From the NCBI GenBank assembly GCA_964598225.1, contig CAZRBG010000021.1, positions 1 through 64,000 of the forward strand: a stretch of DNA of 64,000 nt. Direction: 5' to 3'. The position numbers were made by a program, and so were the translations under genes. Of the stretch, positions 1 through 11,533 are shown in pieces. The notes beneath the pieces are model-generated. The model was not told where the DNA came from and searched no databases. It saw only the letters and a list, made by a program, of their open reading frames with translations. Every line of letters begins with the position of its first letter. Position 1 is the first letter of the stretch. Origin of the DNA: SG8-4 sp964598225 (GTDB taxonomy: Bacteria > Planctomycetota > Phycisphaerae > Sedimentisphaerales > Anaerobacaceae).

Positions 1-39
1 TTATTACGCCAGACCATATACAAATCGGGAAGTTATTTC

Positions 40-318
40 ATGCACGATCCTAAGCAGCTATTTCCAATAAAGAAGATGCTGCTATACGGTTCTCATGCCG
101 GAGGCACGGCTACCGAAGACAGCGACATTGATGTCGCCGTGGTCGTTGATGAAACGGATCATTCGAAACGCATTGAAATTACGGCTAAGCTCTTTCACGC
201 CGCCTATGATATCGACGCCACCATCGAGCCCAAGTGCATCTTCCGTGATGAATACGAAAATCCCGAAAAAGCAAGCATCCTCTCTGAGATCATCAACAAA
301 TCTATTGAGATTGCATAA
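40..318 (+). CDS. MNT-type nucleotidyltransferase domain protein (5' end uncertain)
   Basis: A 92-residue protein with the minimal nucleotidyltransferase signature: GSHAGG at about residues 18-23, then the acidic pair SDID at about 28-31 that binds metal in this fold. Relatives are about 100 to 115 residues and usually have 15 to 20 residues before the conserved LFPIKK strand. Only 7 are present here, and the frame stays open to the first base of the window, so the true start may lie upstream. Such proteins are often antitoxins paired with HEPN proteins, or modify tRNA or proteins. No HEPN gene follows within the window, so any partner would have to be upstream. Confidence 0.72.
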   Translation: MHDPKQLFPIKKMLLYGSHAGGTATEDSDIDVAVVVDETDHSKRIEITAKLFHAAYDIDATIEPKCIFRDEYENPEKASILSEIINKSIEIA

Positions 319-512
319 GCTAAGCTGATAGAGACGGCATCTGGTCCGACACAATCAGGGCGAGTCAATTAAAGAGATTTCAAGTATAAAAGGCATCAGG
401 TTTTTAGTTTTTATCGTTTTTTCTTGGTTTGCCGGGCCGATTTGTCTAAGTTTATTCTTAGCGTTTTGTGCGGGAAAATTTGACGCCGAGAAGACATAAG
501 CAAGAAAAATAT

Positions 513-699
513 GCTTCATCCGGTTAATGAGTAGGTCACTGCATAGATCGGAACCCTGGGATTAGATCGAGAGAAAAATCGTTTGCGCAGATGGCCAAAT
601 TAGGGCAGCCAGGGGGGTAATTTGGACATCTGGGGCCCCGAACGATTTTTCTCGGTCTTTGGGGATCGTCATGTTACCTACGCATTAACCGGATGAAGC
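513..699. mobile_element. 187-bp palindromic MITE-like element with 8-bp target duplication
   Basis: The ends are 24-nt inverted repeats with one mismatch, starting GCTTCATCCGGTTAATG (513-536 and 676-699). Inside are two more nested inverted pairs: 571-583 with 641-653, and 588-602 with 618-632. The loop is at 603-617. The element is flanked by identical 8-bp AAAAATAT copies at 505-512 and 700-707, as expected for a transposition target duplication. It has no coding capacity, so it would need a transposase acting in trans. The rest of the 319-745 gap shows no gene. Confidence 0.75.
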
Positions 700-745
700 A
701 AAAATATTTGATGATTCGTTGGTCGTTTGATTAAGGTGATTTATT

Positions 746-1138
746 ATGTCGGATCTCAGCAGTGATAGTTTAGTTGCTCTATGGAGCAGCCAAAGTGAAA
801 TGCTATGGAGCAGACTCAAGACGGCTTCCGTCTTACAAGCGGCTTTTGCCTCGGGGTGGTTTTACCTCGAGGGCAAGAACAATTCGTGTCTACAGATTCC
901 CCTATTTATACTTATACTACTTCTCATGTTTATTCTTCTACGAATCGCACAACGAGACATTGCACATCTTAGGGCTACTGAAAAAAAGTTGCGGGGCCAG
1001 TTTCCCAAGCCACCGAAAGTGAAATTTGGAGGCACTTGTATGATACTGTTAGGTCTCGCGCTTTTGGCCATTGCGGACACAATGCTTTTGTTATCCAAAT
1101 TTGTTTGCCTTGATTCAGCACAAACTGGACAAATGTGA
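746..1138 (+). CDS. Small membrane protein of unknown function
   Basis: A 130-residue protein that I do not recognise. Two hydrophobic segments (about 51-66 and 95-117) predict a two-pass inner-membrane protein, with a basic loop between them. The N-terminal half contains the repeated pattern LWSSQSEMLWSRL, probably an amphipathic helix. The start follows an AAGGTGA-like ribosome-binding site. It stands alone on the plus strand, 46 bp after the MITE-like element, so its expression could have been altered by that insertion. No function is inferred. Confidence 0.55.
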   Translation: MSDLSSDSLVALWSSQSEMLWSRLKTASVLQAAFASGWFYLEGKNNSCLQIPLFILILLLMFILLRIAQRDIAHLRATEKKLRGQFPKPPKVKFGGTCMILLGLALLAIADTMLLLSKFVCLDSAQTGQM

Positions 1139-1240
1139 TAAAAAATTGATGGGGCGAATCCTACTGTAAAACGCTACGCTTTAGGCGTGCCAGACACGAT
1201 CACACAGTTTTGATGGAGGCCCGGTCACATCTGACGTTGT

Positions 1241-1270
1241 GATAGCCCGATCCGCCGGAGGCGGACTATC
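1241..1270. other. Hairpin between convergent genes
   Basis: GATAGCCCGATCCGCC pairs with GGAGGCGGACTATC to give a GC-rich hairpin between the convergent ends of the membrane protein gene and the MFS gene. It could act as a bidirectional terminator, but no T-run follows on either strand, so it may just be a palindromic repeat. Confidence 0.35.
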
Positions 1271-1307
1271 TGATTTCCTGGTATCCTGATAGTCTTCCGT
1301 TGCCGGA

Positions 1308-2573
1308 CTACACGTCGTGGGCTTCGAGTTTGTGGTGCGGGGGCTTTACGAGCAGGGTCGTTACGGCTGCGAGGATCAGCAGCGCCGACGCGCCGTAATA
1401 AGCCACGGCGAACGTCTGGTATTTAACGTACATAGCCCCCGCCAATTTGGCCAGCATGAAGCCGCCGACGCCCCAGGCTGTGAAGACCAGGCCGTAATTC
1501 ATGCCGAAGTTCTTCAGGCCGTAGAAATCCTTCGTGATAGACGGAAACAGAGAAAGATTGGCGCCGTAGTTTGCGCCGATCAGCGCCGAGACGATCGCCA
1601 TGGCGGGAATCGAACCCAAAGAGTTGCCGGCGGCTGCTCGCGAAAGCAGGAATATCAAAATCGCCTGGAGCACGAAACAGATCATGAAAGTCGCCTTGCG
1701 GCCGATCTTGTCGCTGAGCATACCGGCCAATATGCGTCCGCCCCCGTTGCCGACGGCAAGCACAGCGACAAGTATGAAACCTAACTCAATATCCAACTGC
1801 AACTTTGCAATGGGATCAAGTTTTGAGATAATCATCAAGCCCGCCCCGGCTCCGCAGGCGTACATGAACCAAATCACGTAAAACTGCCAGGTACGAAGCA
1901 TTTCTCTGGGCAGAAATTCCTCTTTTTTGTCGCCGACTTGCGCCTTTTTCGCCGGTTTCTGTCCAGCAGGGAGATAGTCTTTGGGCGGCGGCTTTAATAT
2001 TTGAGCGAGCGTCGCCACGAGCGCCAGAAACGCGATGCCCAGCACCAGAATCGCCGTCTTGAAACCGAGGCTCGCTATCAGAAACGTTGTCAGCGGAGCC
2101 GCGTAGACCGAAGCCAGCCCGAAGCCGGACACTACGATACCGGCGACTAATCCCGTCTTGGCCGCCGGAAACCACTTCACAGCCGGAGGCGTGGCCGAAG
2201 CGTAACCAAAACCGATCCCCGCTCCGGCAAGCACGCCAAAGCCAATAACGAACACCCAGACCGAGGTCGTCATACTGGCGACAATGAAGCCGATCCCGAC
2301 CAGAATGCCGCCTATGGTGGCCACAAAACGCGGACTTATCTTGTCCTGCATTCGGCCCGCCGGCACCATAATCAGTGAGAAAACCAGGCAGGCAACCATG
2401 TACGGCAACGACTTGTCATCTTCGTTCCAACCCCATTGCTCGGGGACACGTGCGCTGATTACGCTCCAGGTATACAGAATACCAAGGGCCAGATTGATGC
2501 CCATTCCTGCAAATGCAACGCGCCAACCATGATTTTCGACTTCTGCCGGAGGTGATGTGGATTCCTCAGCCAT
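1308..2573 (-). CDS. MFS transporter, oxalate/formate antiporter (OFA) family
   Basis: A 421-residue, 12-helix major facilitator. It fits the OFA branch: the first helix GINLALGILYTWSV is followed by a loop containing WGW, and a central hydrophilic loop (about 192-220, rich in Lys and Pro) separates the two six-helix halves. OFA members move small organic anions such as oxalate, formate, lactate or pyruvate. The next gene upstream on the same strand is acs, 177 bp away, which suggests a monocarboxylate such as acetate as substrate. That assignment is contextual; the sequence alone does not fix the substrate. Confidence 0.82.
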   Translation of the reverse strand: MAEESTSPPAEVENHGWRVAFAGMGINLALGILYTWSVISARVPEQWGWNEDDKSLPYMVACLVFSLIMVPAGRMQDKISPRFVATIGGILVGIGFIVASMTTSVWVFVIGFGVLAGAGIGFGYASATPPAVKWFPAAKTGLVAGIVVSGFGLASVYAAPLTTFLIASLGFKTAILVLGIAFLALVATLAQILKPPPKDYLPAGQKPAKKAQVGDKKEEFLPREMLRTWQFYVIWFMYACGAGAGLMIISKLDPIAKLQLDIELGFILVAVLAVGNGGGRILAGMLSDKIGRKATFMICFVLQAILIFLLSRAAAGNSLGSIPAMAIVSALIGANYGANLSLFPSITKDFYGLKNFGMNYGLVFTAWGVGGFMLAKLAGAMYVKYQTFAVAYYGASALLILAAVTTLLVKPPHHKLEAHDV

Positions 2574-2608
2574 TATGACAAACCTTTCATTTGAAACGGG
2601 CCGAACGC

Positions 2609-2690
2609 ACCCCGCACCAATTGACTCCCAAGTGGCCTGCCGGCTTTCTCAGGAGCACCCCGCCCGGTAAGCGTGCAATTGGTGCGGGGC
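2609..2690. repeat. Palindromic intergenic repeat
   Basis: The 14-nt arms CCCCGCACCAATTG (2610-2623) and its exact complement (2676-2689) are separated by about 52 bp, between acs and the MFS gene. In the transcript this would form a stable hairpin that could separate expression of the two genes. Confidence 0.6.
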
Positions 2691-2750
2691 TACATTCGAC
2701 CCAGCCATTCGTTTACTCAACGTGACAATATTCTCATTCGGTCCTTGCGA

Positions 2751-4727
<1,977 letters not shown>

Positions 4728-4839
4728 TGTTTTCTCCTTATGAGTAATTCGTTATCGACTCAAATTCATAACTGTAAAGCTTTTAAGCGTGCATCGTAGA
4801 AACACGCCGCCTGTGTGTCAATTAAAAGAACATTTCTGC

Positions 4840-6126
4840 TTAGAATTTGTAGATAAAAGCTGTCTGAACTCGAAAATTGTCGGCGTCACCCGGGCCGTCG
4901 TACTCCGTTCTCCAGTGCGAAAGCTCCAGGGCGAAATCGGCGTTGTTACTGATCGAGCAGAACATATTTGCGAACACGGAACTGTTCAGGGTGCGGTCGC
5001 CCGCGTTTACGTCGGCGGCATCCACATCATCCATGCTGACTCCTATGTTATACCGCCGCCTGTCCCACGGTCCGAGGCTTGCCGCTATCCAGCCCCCGCT
5101 GCTGCCGATTTCGTCGAACCTATTGGGTGCTTTTAGAGTCACGCCCTGGCCTATCCCGCCCAGGTAAGCGTTCAGGTTCTCGCCTGTGAACAGCTCGCTC
5201 TTTATGGTCAACCAATTATTGAGAGGCTGGACGAAGTCCAGATTGACAGACCAGGACCTGAAATTTTTGTCCGAGCCCGTGGCGGTAACGTCATACTCTT
5301 CATCGGCGTAATGTCCGGAGAAGCCGACTGTCGCCGGTCTGCTGCAGAACACCGGCCCGGTGGCGCTTATCCTGCCCTGCAAGGTCGGCCGGCCGGCGTC
5401 TTCGCCCGACTCGGTCGCTCCAATTGCATCATCCCGTCCGATCGACCGGGCAACAGCGCCCTCGAGCATCAGATCGACATCGCGGTCAAGGCCAACTGTT
5501 TTAGTCAGGCGTATCTGAGGACGTCGATACCCGATGTTGCCGACCCACCAGGCGACGCTGTAGTTCACCGTCGTCGGATACAGCGGGCTGATCACGTCCG
5601 AGGTCTGACCGGCGATAATGCTGAATCTGTCATCAGGCCAGTCGAGCTTCATATAGGCGTGACGCATCATCAGGTGCGCCTTGTTCTGGCTGCCGCCGCC
5701 GTAAAAGTCCACCTCCGCCCTGCCGCTCGCTTCCATGTCGCCGTTGTCGGGGCCCGTGATGTTCATGCCGAAACGGCTCTGATTGGCGGTCATGTTGAAC
5801 TGGTCGTCGTCCGGGTTTAGGTCTTCCCGTTCCACCCACTTGGCGAAATTGCCGTCGTCTGTCTGGGATGTATCGTAAGCGGCATCGAGTTTCACATAGC
5901 CGTAAAGTTGAATGTCGAGATTTGACAGAACCGGCCGCAGTATCGGAGCCGGTTCTTCCTTTTGCATCAGGTCTTTCTTGAGTTCTTCCAACTCTTTGTC
6001 GAGATACTCTACTCGCTTTTTGAGCCTTGCATTCTCGTCGGCCACATCGGCGGCGTTGGCCACATGGACCATGCACGCACCAGATACGATACTAATGACA
6101 ATCAACAGAGTTGCCTTCTTGTTCAT
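4840..6126 (-). CDS. DcaP-like outer membrane porin
   Basis: A 428-residue precursor from the chosen start. It has a signal peptide of about 25 residues (MNKKATLLIVIS...ANAAD), then a short coiled coil (about 26-58, rich in Glu, Leu and Lys), then a beta-barrel region with alternating Tyr/aromatic strands that ends in a terminal Phe (FIYKF), as outer-membrane barrels do. The layout resembles trimeric DcaP-type porins, which pass small negatively charged solutes. A start at 6150 is also in frame, but the signal peptide and a GAGAG site favour 6126. Adjacency to acs and the MFS gene suggests organic-acid passage across the outer membrane. Confidence 0.78.
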   Translation of the reverse strand: MNKKATLLIVISIVSGACMVHVANAADVADENARLKKRVEYLDKELEELKKDLMQKEEPAPILRPVLSNLDIQLYGYVKLDAAYDTSQTDDGNFAKWVEREDLNPDDDQFNMTANQSRFGMNITGPDNGDMEASGRAEVDFYGGGSQNKAHLMMRHAYMKLDWPDDRFSIIAGQTSDVISPLYPTTVNYSVAWWVGNIGYRRPQIRLTKTVGLDRDVDLMLEGAVARSIGRDDAIGATESGEDAGRPTLQGRISATGPVFCSRPATVGFSGHYADEEYDVTATGSDKNFRSWSVNLDFVQPLNNWLTIKSELFTGENLNAYLGGIGQGVTLKAPNRFDEIGSSGGWIAASLGPWDRRRYNIGVSMDDVDAADVNAGDRTLNSSVFANMFCSISNNADFALELSHWRTEYDGPGDADNFRVQTAFIYKF

Positions 6127-6525
6127 TGGTTCTCTCAAAATGTCATACACCTCAAGCTGTCAGATTTTTTGCCATACGATCTTCACTTCAAGCCAGCATG
6201 AAACAGGCAAATATTTGTATATAGTTATAGGTCCAACAAAGCGTAAAACTTGGTATTTTATGTAAGAATCAAAGAAAGTCAAGGACTGCAGGCCAATAAA
6301 TTTCCAAAAATGAAAAAATAATGAAATTTAAATATTCTCAAAACTGAGAACAAGCGGCTTCCAGTTTGTCATATACAAGAAGTCAGTTCGCAACATGATG
6401 ATTATACCGCTGTTTACGGAAATTATAAACGAGATCACATCTTTCATTGTCCTGCTCAGATTTACGGCCCAATTTCTATATGTCGAGCGAGTAATAAATA
6501 ATTCGGAAAAACCCATTTATTATTC
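6127..6525. other. AT-rich intergenic region
   Basis: About 400 bp between the porin start and the LamG gene, much more AT-rich than its surroundings at 6290-6520. A 62-codon open frame on the minus strand (6328-6516) has no recognisable motif or good ribosome-binding site. I see no gene here; it probably holds the upstream control regions of the two divergent genes. Confidence 0.4.
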
Positions 6526-6555
6526 TTGCCCCCCCCCACGCATATGTGTTAAAAT
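6526..6555 (+). promoter_or_regulatory. Putative promoter with C9 tract in the spacer
   Basis: TTGCCC (6526-6531), an 18-bp spacer and TAAAAT (6550-6555), preceded by TG one base away (an extended -10). The run of nine C at 6529-6537 covers the end of the -35 and the start of the spacer. It lies about 110 bp upstream of the LamG gene start. Confidence 0.45.
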
Positions 6556-6666
6556 GCAAGCATAGTATGGAAAGTGGGCATTTGAGGTTTGGGTGCGTTG
6601 CCCAATACTGCAAAAACACGCGTGAACAGTTACATGAAATCTTACGTTGATAAGGAGGAACATCTC

Positions 6667-9489
6667 ATGTCTAAGAAAATGACTCGTCAAATTCTTGTAG
6701 TTTTAGTGTTATTAGTTTTAGCTCTGACGCAAGTCTCCGATGCTCAGGAGGCCGATCTTGCCGGCTGGTGGAAGCTTGATGGCAACGCCAACGATAGTTC
6801 CGGCAATGAAAACCATGGTACTTTATCAGGCAATTTACAGTGGGTTGAGGGGAAAATTGGGGGTGCGCTGGACTTTGCTTTTGCAGGTGCTGATGATTAC
6901 GTTGATTGCGGCAGCGATCCGAGTCTTGATATCAACGGTCCGATTACGATCTCATCTTGGTTTTTTCCGACCGGCAGCGGCAGCAGTAATCTACCACGAA
7001 TCGTCGCCAAAGCAGACGGCGCAAGCGGGGCGCTTCCCGGCTACCAGCTCTACCTCAGAAGCAATGATAACTACATCCTCACTTTAAGTGCCGGAGGGAT
7101 ATTTCTCAAATCCAAATCAGCAGCAATTTTGAATACCTGGAACTACGCAGCGTTTATTGTAACCGGAACTAAGTGGAAGCTGTTCCTCAACGGAACTTGG
7201 GAGGAATTCGACCAAAGTGAAGTAGCTTCTTCGTCAAGCAATCCTTTACTGATAGGAAACAATCCGGATGGTGGCAGGAATTTTCAGGGGATGATCGATG
7301 ATCTACGCATATACAGTAGAGCCCTGACAGAGGAAGAAGTGCTGAAAACTATGCGAGGTAGACCAGAAACGGCCAGTGAGCCAATCCCTCCCGATGCGTC
7401 GACCGATGTGCCAACGGATGTAGTTCTTAGCTGGACACCCGGTGAGTTTGCCAATACTCACGATGTTTATCTGGGTACGGTTGTTGAGGACGTAAACGAC
7501 GCAGATCGAAATAGTCCATTGCTGGTGAGCCGGTCGCAAGCCGACACTTCGTATGATCATCCCGAACGCCTTGAATTCGGTACCAACTACTTTTGGCGCA
7601 TCGATGAAGTGAATTCTCTACCCGACCTCACCACTTTCAAGGGAGATCTGTGGTCCTTCACCACCGAACCCGTATCCTATCTCATCACAGATGTGAAGGC
7701 CACGGCCTCAGGCAGTTCGAACGACAGCGTCGGTCCGGAAAATACCGTTGATCAATCCGGACTGACTCCCATCGACAACGGGCCTGAACAAACCTATGTG
7801 CACGATGCGGTCTCGGAGAACATGTGGCAGAGTGCACCGTCGGGTTTTCCAGCCGATATCAGCTTTGAGTTCGACCGAGCATACAAGTTGCATAATATGA
7901 AGATATGGAACCACAATACACTGCAGGAAGAAGTCTTTGGCTTGGGTGCTCGGGAAGTGTCCATTGAGATCGCGGATTCGAGTGCGGGGCCATGGAATCC
8001 ACTTGCCGAGGTGAGTTTGAACAAGGCCCCCGGTTCGCCCGGAGCTTCGGTGACGGACACGATTGACATGATGGGCCAAGTTGCCAGCAACGTGCGCTTG
8101 ACCATCAGCAGCAACCACGGAGGCTTAGTCCCGATGGCAGGGTTAGCCGAGGTTCAGTTTTTCTACATCCCTGTCGTGGCCCGGGAGCTGGAACCAGCGG
8201 ACGGCACCGCCTTGGACGACGTTGACGTGATCCTTGCCTGGCGTAGCGGTCGCGAAGCGGCCCAGCATCAGGTCTATCTGGATAGCAGCGATAACCTGGC
8301 CTTGGTAGAAACTTCCGATCCGGCCGCTCTGGTTGCCACTCTGGAAGGTAATGGTTCCTATGCCAGCTATACTGCATCAGCTCTGAATCTTTCGAATACG
8401 TATGTGTGGAAGATAGTGGAAGTCAGCGCAGACGAAACCGCGGCTTATGACAGTCCAGTCCTAAGTTTCACTACGCCACAGTATCTCATAGTCGATGATT
8501 TCGAGGCCTACACCGACGATATGGATGCCGGTAAGGCGATCTTCCAAACGTGGGCCGACGGCTATGAGAAAGCCACGAACGGTTCACTTGTCGGCCACGA
8601 TTTCTCTAATAACGGCACGTTTGGCGAGACAACGTTTGTCCACGAGGGTAGCCAGTCAATGCCCCTGTTCTTCGACAATACAGGTGTCTCTCTATCGGAA
8701 GCCACACGTACCTTTGCGCAGGCACGGGACTGGAGCCGATCCGGGATTACCACTCTGTCGCTATTTGTACGTCAAGACCCCGACAACATAGCAGGCAACC
8801 TATACGTCGAGATCAACAGCGATAAGGTGCCATTAGTGAATCCCAGCACCTATCCGCCCGGATTTGATCCCGGATGGATACAGTACAACATTGACCTGAC
8901 GAAAATGAACGTCTCGAACGTACAGAATTTGACTATTGGGGTTGAAGGTGCCGGCTCGCAGGGTTTGATCTACATCGACGACATCCGCTTATATGCGGAA
9001 GCGCCCGATCTTCCTCCGGCGATGACGTTCGTCGCACCTTTGATAGAGGCCGAATCCGGAACGATCACACCCCCCTTGCAGGTTTTTGATGACCTTATGT
9101 CTTCCGGAGGCGCCTATATCCGAACCGAAGAGGGCACCGGCAACGCGAATTCCGAACCTCCCGCCGACGGCGTGGCTACATATTCGTTCACGGTACCCGA
9201 GGATGGTGTGTATCGACTTTTCTTCCGCGTCAGTCTCCCATCTGGTGGCGATTCCTTCTGGGTACGCATCCCGGGGATGGTGACAAATCGAGCTATCCAT
9301 GAGAGTGGCTGGGTGAGGTTTAATGACATCTCCGATGGACAAGACTGGCACTGGGATGAAGTCCACAGCAGTGATGATGGACTTCAAGCGGTGGAATTCA
9401 CACTTTCGGCGGGAGTTCACACTCTCGAGATTGCACGGCGGGAACATAGTGTCCTGTTGGATGCAATCGCCGTCTTCGGCGTAGATTGA
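6667..9489 (+). CDS. Secreted multidomain LamG / carbohydrate-binding protein
   Basis: A 940-residue exported protein. An AAGGAGG site eight bases upstream fixes the ATG at 6667 rather than the in-frame ATG at 6589. Order: signal peptide (1-26, ending VSDAQ), a concanavalin-like LamG fold (about 28-220, starting DLAGWWKLDGNANDSSG), Fn3-like modules with HDVYLGT and HQVYLDS strands, a discoidin-like beta-sandwich (about 330-500), the VDDFEAYTDD module common in planctomycetal surface proteins (about 600-780), and a C-terminal CBM6/35-like domain (about 795-940). No catalytic domain is recognisable, so binding to polysaccharide at the cell surface is the most likely role. The next gene, 83 bp on, is a beta-helix protein. 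Confidence 0.85.
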   Translation: MSKKMTRQILVVLVLLVLALTQVSDAQEADLAGWWKLDGNANDSSGNENHGTLSGNLQWVEGKIGGALDFAFAGADDYVDCGSDPSLDINGPITISSWFFPTGSGSSNLPRIVAKADGASGALPGYQLYLRSNDNYILTLSAGGIFLKSKSAAILNTWNYAAFIVTGTKWKLFLNGTWEEFDQSEVASSSSNPLLIGNNPDGGRNFQGMIDDLRIYSRALTEEEVLKTMRGRPETASEPIPPDASTDVPTDVVLSWTPGEFANTHDVYLGTVVEDVNDADRNSPLLVSRSQADTSYDHPERLEFGTNYFWRIDEVNSLPDLTTFKGDLWSFTTEPVSYLITDVKATASGSSNDSVGPENTVDQSGLTPIDNGPEQTYVHDAVSENMWQSAPSGFPADISFEFDRAYKLHNMKIWNHNTLQEEVFGLGAREVSIEIADSSAGPWNPLAEVSLNKAPGSPGASVTDTIDMMGQVASNVRLTISSNHGGLVPMAGLAEVQFFYIPVVARELEPADGTALDDVDVILAWRSGREAAQHQVYLDSSDNLALVETSDPAALVATLEGNGSYASYTASALNLSNTYVWKIVEVSADETAAYDSPVLSFTTPQYLIVDDFEAYTDDMDAGKAIFQTWADGYEKATNGSLVGHDFSNNGTFGETTFVHEGSQSMPLFFDNTGVSLSEATRTFAQARDWSRSGITTLSLFVRQDPDNIAGNLYVEINSDKVPLVNPSTYPPGFDPGWIQYNIDLTKMNVSNVQNLTIGVEGAGSQGLIYIDDIRLYAEAPDLPPAMTFVAPLIEAESGTITPPLQVFDDLMSSGGAYIRTEEGTGNANSEPPADGVATYSFTVPEDGVYRLFFRVSLPSGGDSFWVRIPGMVTNRAIHESGWVRFNDISDGQDWHWDEVHSSDDGLQAVEFTLSAGVHTLEIARREHSVLLDAIAVFGVD

Positions 9490-9572
9490 TGGCCGTTATG
9501 TCAGATTCAGGTTAATAGTATCATCAAGAATTTGTAGAAAATGACATAGGTATCTCGGATTCGGGGAATGTC

Positions 9573-11489
9573 ATGAGAATAAGATTTTTATTTATGAAGC
9601 GAAACGCGTACCGCCATTTGCGTCACATCGCTCTCTTTTGGCTGTTGATTCACTCTATAACAGCTTTCTGCGGTCCGACAGACAGAGTGACACACATCGT
9701 TGAGCCCGGCCAGAGTATTCAGCAGTGTATCGATCAATGTTCGGACGGTGACGTAATCATACTTCAGGACGGTGTGTTTTGTGAATCACTGGACGTCCAC
9801 CGCTCTATTACGCTCCGTGCCGAACATGGCGGCCATGTAACGGTCACAAACCGACACGAAGGTCCCGTCTACTGGATCCGTTCGGCCTCCGACAGCCAGA
9901 CGTGGTATGCCGGCGGCATTGACTGGCCGGTGCATAGGCTGCTGGTCGAGGGCGTCCATGCATTCGATTACCGAACGAAAGAGAATTTCGACAGCCGCAC
10001 ATGCGGGCCGTATTGGAGCAAGGGATGGCAGGCCGGCAAAAAAAGCTATACGAAACCGCCGATATATTTCGCCCATGATGCAGCGACTGACACGCTCTGG
10101 CTTAAACTCGACGACGACCGGAACCCTAACGATATCGAAATTGACTTTAACAGCCGCGATGTGGACGGTGAGACGCTCGTGCAGAAAGACCTCGGCGCCT
10201 ACTGGAATCAGCAGCAGATCGTGACAATCTCCAGGAATCCACCGGTCCATCCGATCACGATGTGGTACAGTGGAACGCCCAAAAAGCCGGGTTCGCCGCG
10301 AGTGATAGATTTCCCGAAGATATGCGGCATCGTCATCGACATCAACGCCGACAACGTCACAATCGAGGGGCTTAGGATTCACATGGCGCCGACTGTCGGC
10401 ATCGAAGTAAACAACTCGCACCGCGTCACTATCCGGGATTGCTACTTCAGCGGCTACCAGTTCGCGATCAACACCGGCTACGAATGCACCCACCTGACCG
10501 TCGAGCACTGCGAAATGGACGGCGGCGAGATGATCAGCTTCGGCGGAAACCGCAACGTGACCAACCACATGTGGAATCACAGCACCTACGTGAATCCGAT
10601 CAAGTTCAACGGCACGGGACTGAAATTTCACCATAATTACGTTTATGAAGGCTTCGATCTTTTTCATCCGAGGGGACGACACAAGGACTATCCGCATGTT
10701 CCTAATTCGCGATCCGATGTAGCCTATAACGTCTGGCAAAATGCGATCGACAACGCGCTGGAGTTCGACGGTGTCGAGGCCCTGATGAATATGCGCGTTC
10801 ATCACAATCTCATCCTTCAGGACTACGACGCACTGGCGATCACCACCACCGAAAACGGCGGGCCGCTCACCATAGACCATAACATCTGGTGGCCCGGCGG
10901 CGGACGTATTATGAAATTGGTTGGGACGGGCCGACAGAATAACGGCGTACAATTCATCCACAACACCTACTTCACGGGCGCCACGTGCTCTTATAACACC
11001 TTCGGAGACAGTGTCTTCGAAAACAACATTGTGATTTCCGATTGCCGCAAGGCGGGCTGCTGGTCACCGGAAAAGTTGGGGGCTTTTTTCCCGACACGGT
11101 ACAACCTGCTGCTAAACGGAGATCGCTATACGGTCCGTTCTGAAGTTTTGCGACGCGACGGCAATCGCACAATCATTGGTTTTGCAGGTTTGATTTCTGA
11201 TCCCATGTTAGGGAGCACTCCGGAGACTCTTTTCCTACTTCAAGAAGGTTCTCCGGCGATCGACGCAGGTGCAGTCGGGCCCGGCTACCACCAGGAGAAC
11301 GTAACCGATGGCAAGCCGGACCTCGGCGCGTTGGAGTACGGCCAGACTATCGACGACTGGCGCAGGGATTTCGGCCACGTCGGCCCGAGATGGATCACCG
11401 CTCAAAACGCCGCGAAGAAAGCCCCCCACCGCCCTAAATGGCCTGAAAAACTGGACAAGCGCTGGGGCGGACTCGACGCCGAACCATGA
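9573..11489 (+). CDS. Secreted right-handed parallel beta-helix protein
   Basis: A 638-residue exported protein: hydrophobic signal peptide (about 1-33), a first turn typical of pectate-lyase-fold proteins (QSIQQCIDQCSDGDVIILQDG), then repeated beta-helix rungs (VTIEGLRIH, VTIRDCYFSG, LTVEHCEMDGG). The C-terminal SPAIDAGAVGPGYH...PDLGALEYG segment is common in planctomycetal and Bacteroidetes beta-helix proteins. These folds occur in polysaccharide lyases and glycoside hydrolases; the substrate cannot be read from the sequence. The start has a GGGGA site. It follows the LamG/CBM protein on the same strand, so the two may act on one polymer. Confidence 0.8.
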   Translation: MRIRFLFMKRNAYRHLRHIALFWLLIHSITAFCGPTDRVTHIVEPGQSIQQCIDQCSDGDVIILQDGVFCESLDVHRSITLRAEHGGHVTVTNRHEGPVYWIRSASDSQTWYAGGIDWPVHRLLVEGVHAFDYRTKENFDSRTCGPYWSKGWQAGKKSYTKPPIYFAHDAATDTLWLKLDDDRNPNDIEIDFNSRDVDGETLVQKDLGAYWNQQQIVTISRNPPVHPITMWYSGTPKKPGSPRVIDFPKICGIVIDINADNVTIEGLRIHMAPTVGIEVNNSHRVTIRDCYFSGYQFAINTGYECTHLTVEHCEMDGGEMISFGGNRNVTNHMWNHSTYVNPIKFNGTGLKFHHNYVYEGFDLFHPRGRHKDYPHVPNSRSDVAYNVWQNAIDNALEFDGVEALMNMRVHHNLILQDYDALAITTTENGGPLTIDHNIWWPGGGRIMKLVGTGRQNNGVQFIHNTYFTGATCSYNTFGDSVFENNIVISDCRKAGCWSPEKLGAFFPTRYNLLLNGDRYTVRSEVLRRDGNRTIIGFAGLISDPMLGSTPETLFLLQEGSPAIDAGAVGPGYHQENVTDGKPDLGALEYGQTIDDWRRDFGHVGPRWITAQNAAKKAPHRPKWPEKLDKRWGGLDAEP

Positions 11490-11533
11490 GGGGGAGAATC
11501 GGGGGAGAATCACTAAATGGCCTGAAAAACTGG
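11434..11533. repeat. 21-bp direct repeat spanning the beta-helix gene 3' end
   Basis: CTAAATGGCCTGAAAAACTGG occurs at 11434-11454 inside the coding region and, identically, at 11513-11533 after the stop. Between and after them the motif GGGAGAATC recurs several times (11490-11550). This looks like local duplication at the end of the gene, possibly extending or shortening the C-terminus. Confidence 0.6.

Noticed and set aside
6328..6516. 62-codon open frame on the minus strand in an AT-rich gap
   Set aside because: No motif, no convincing ribosome-binding site, and low-complexity composition.
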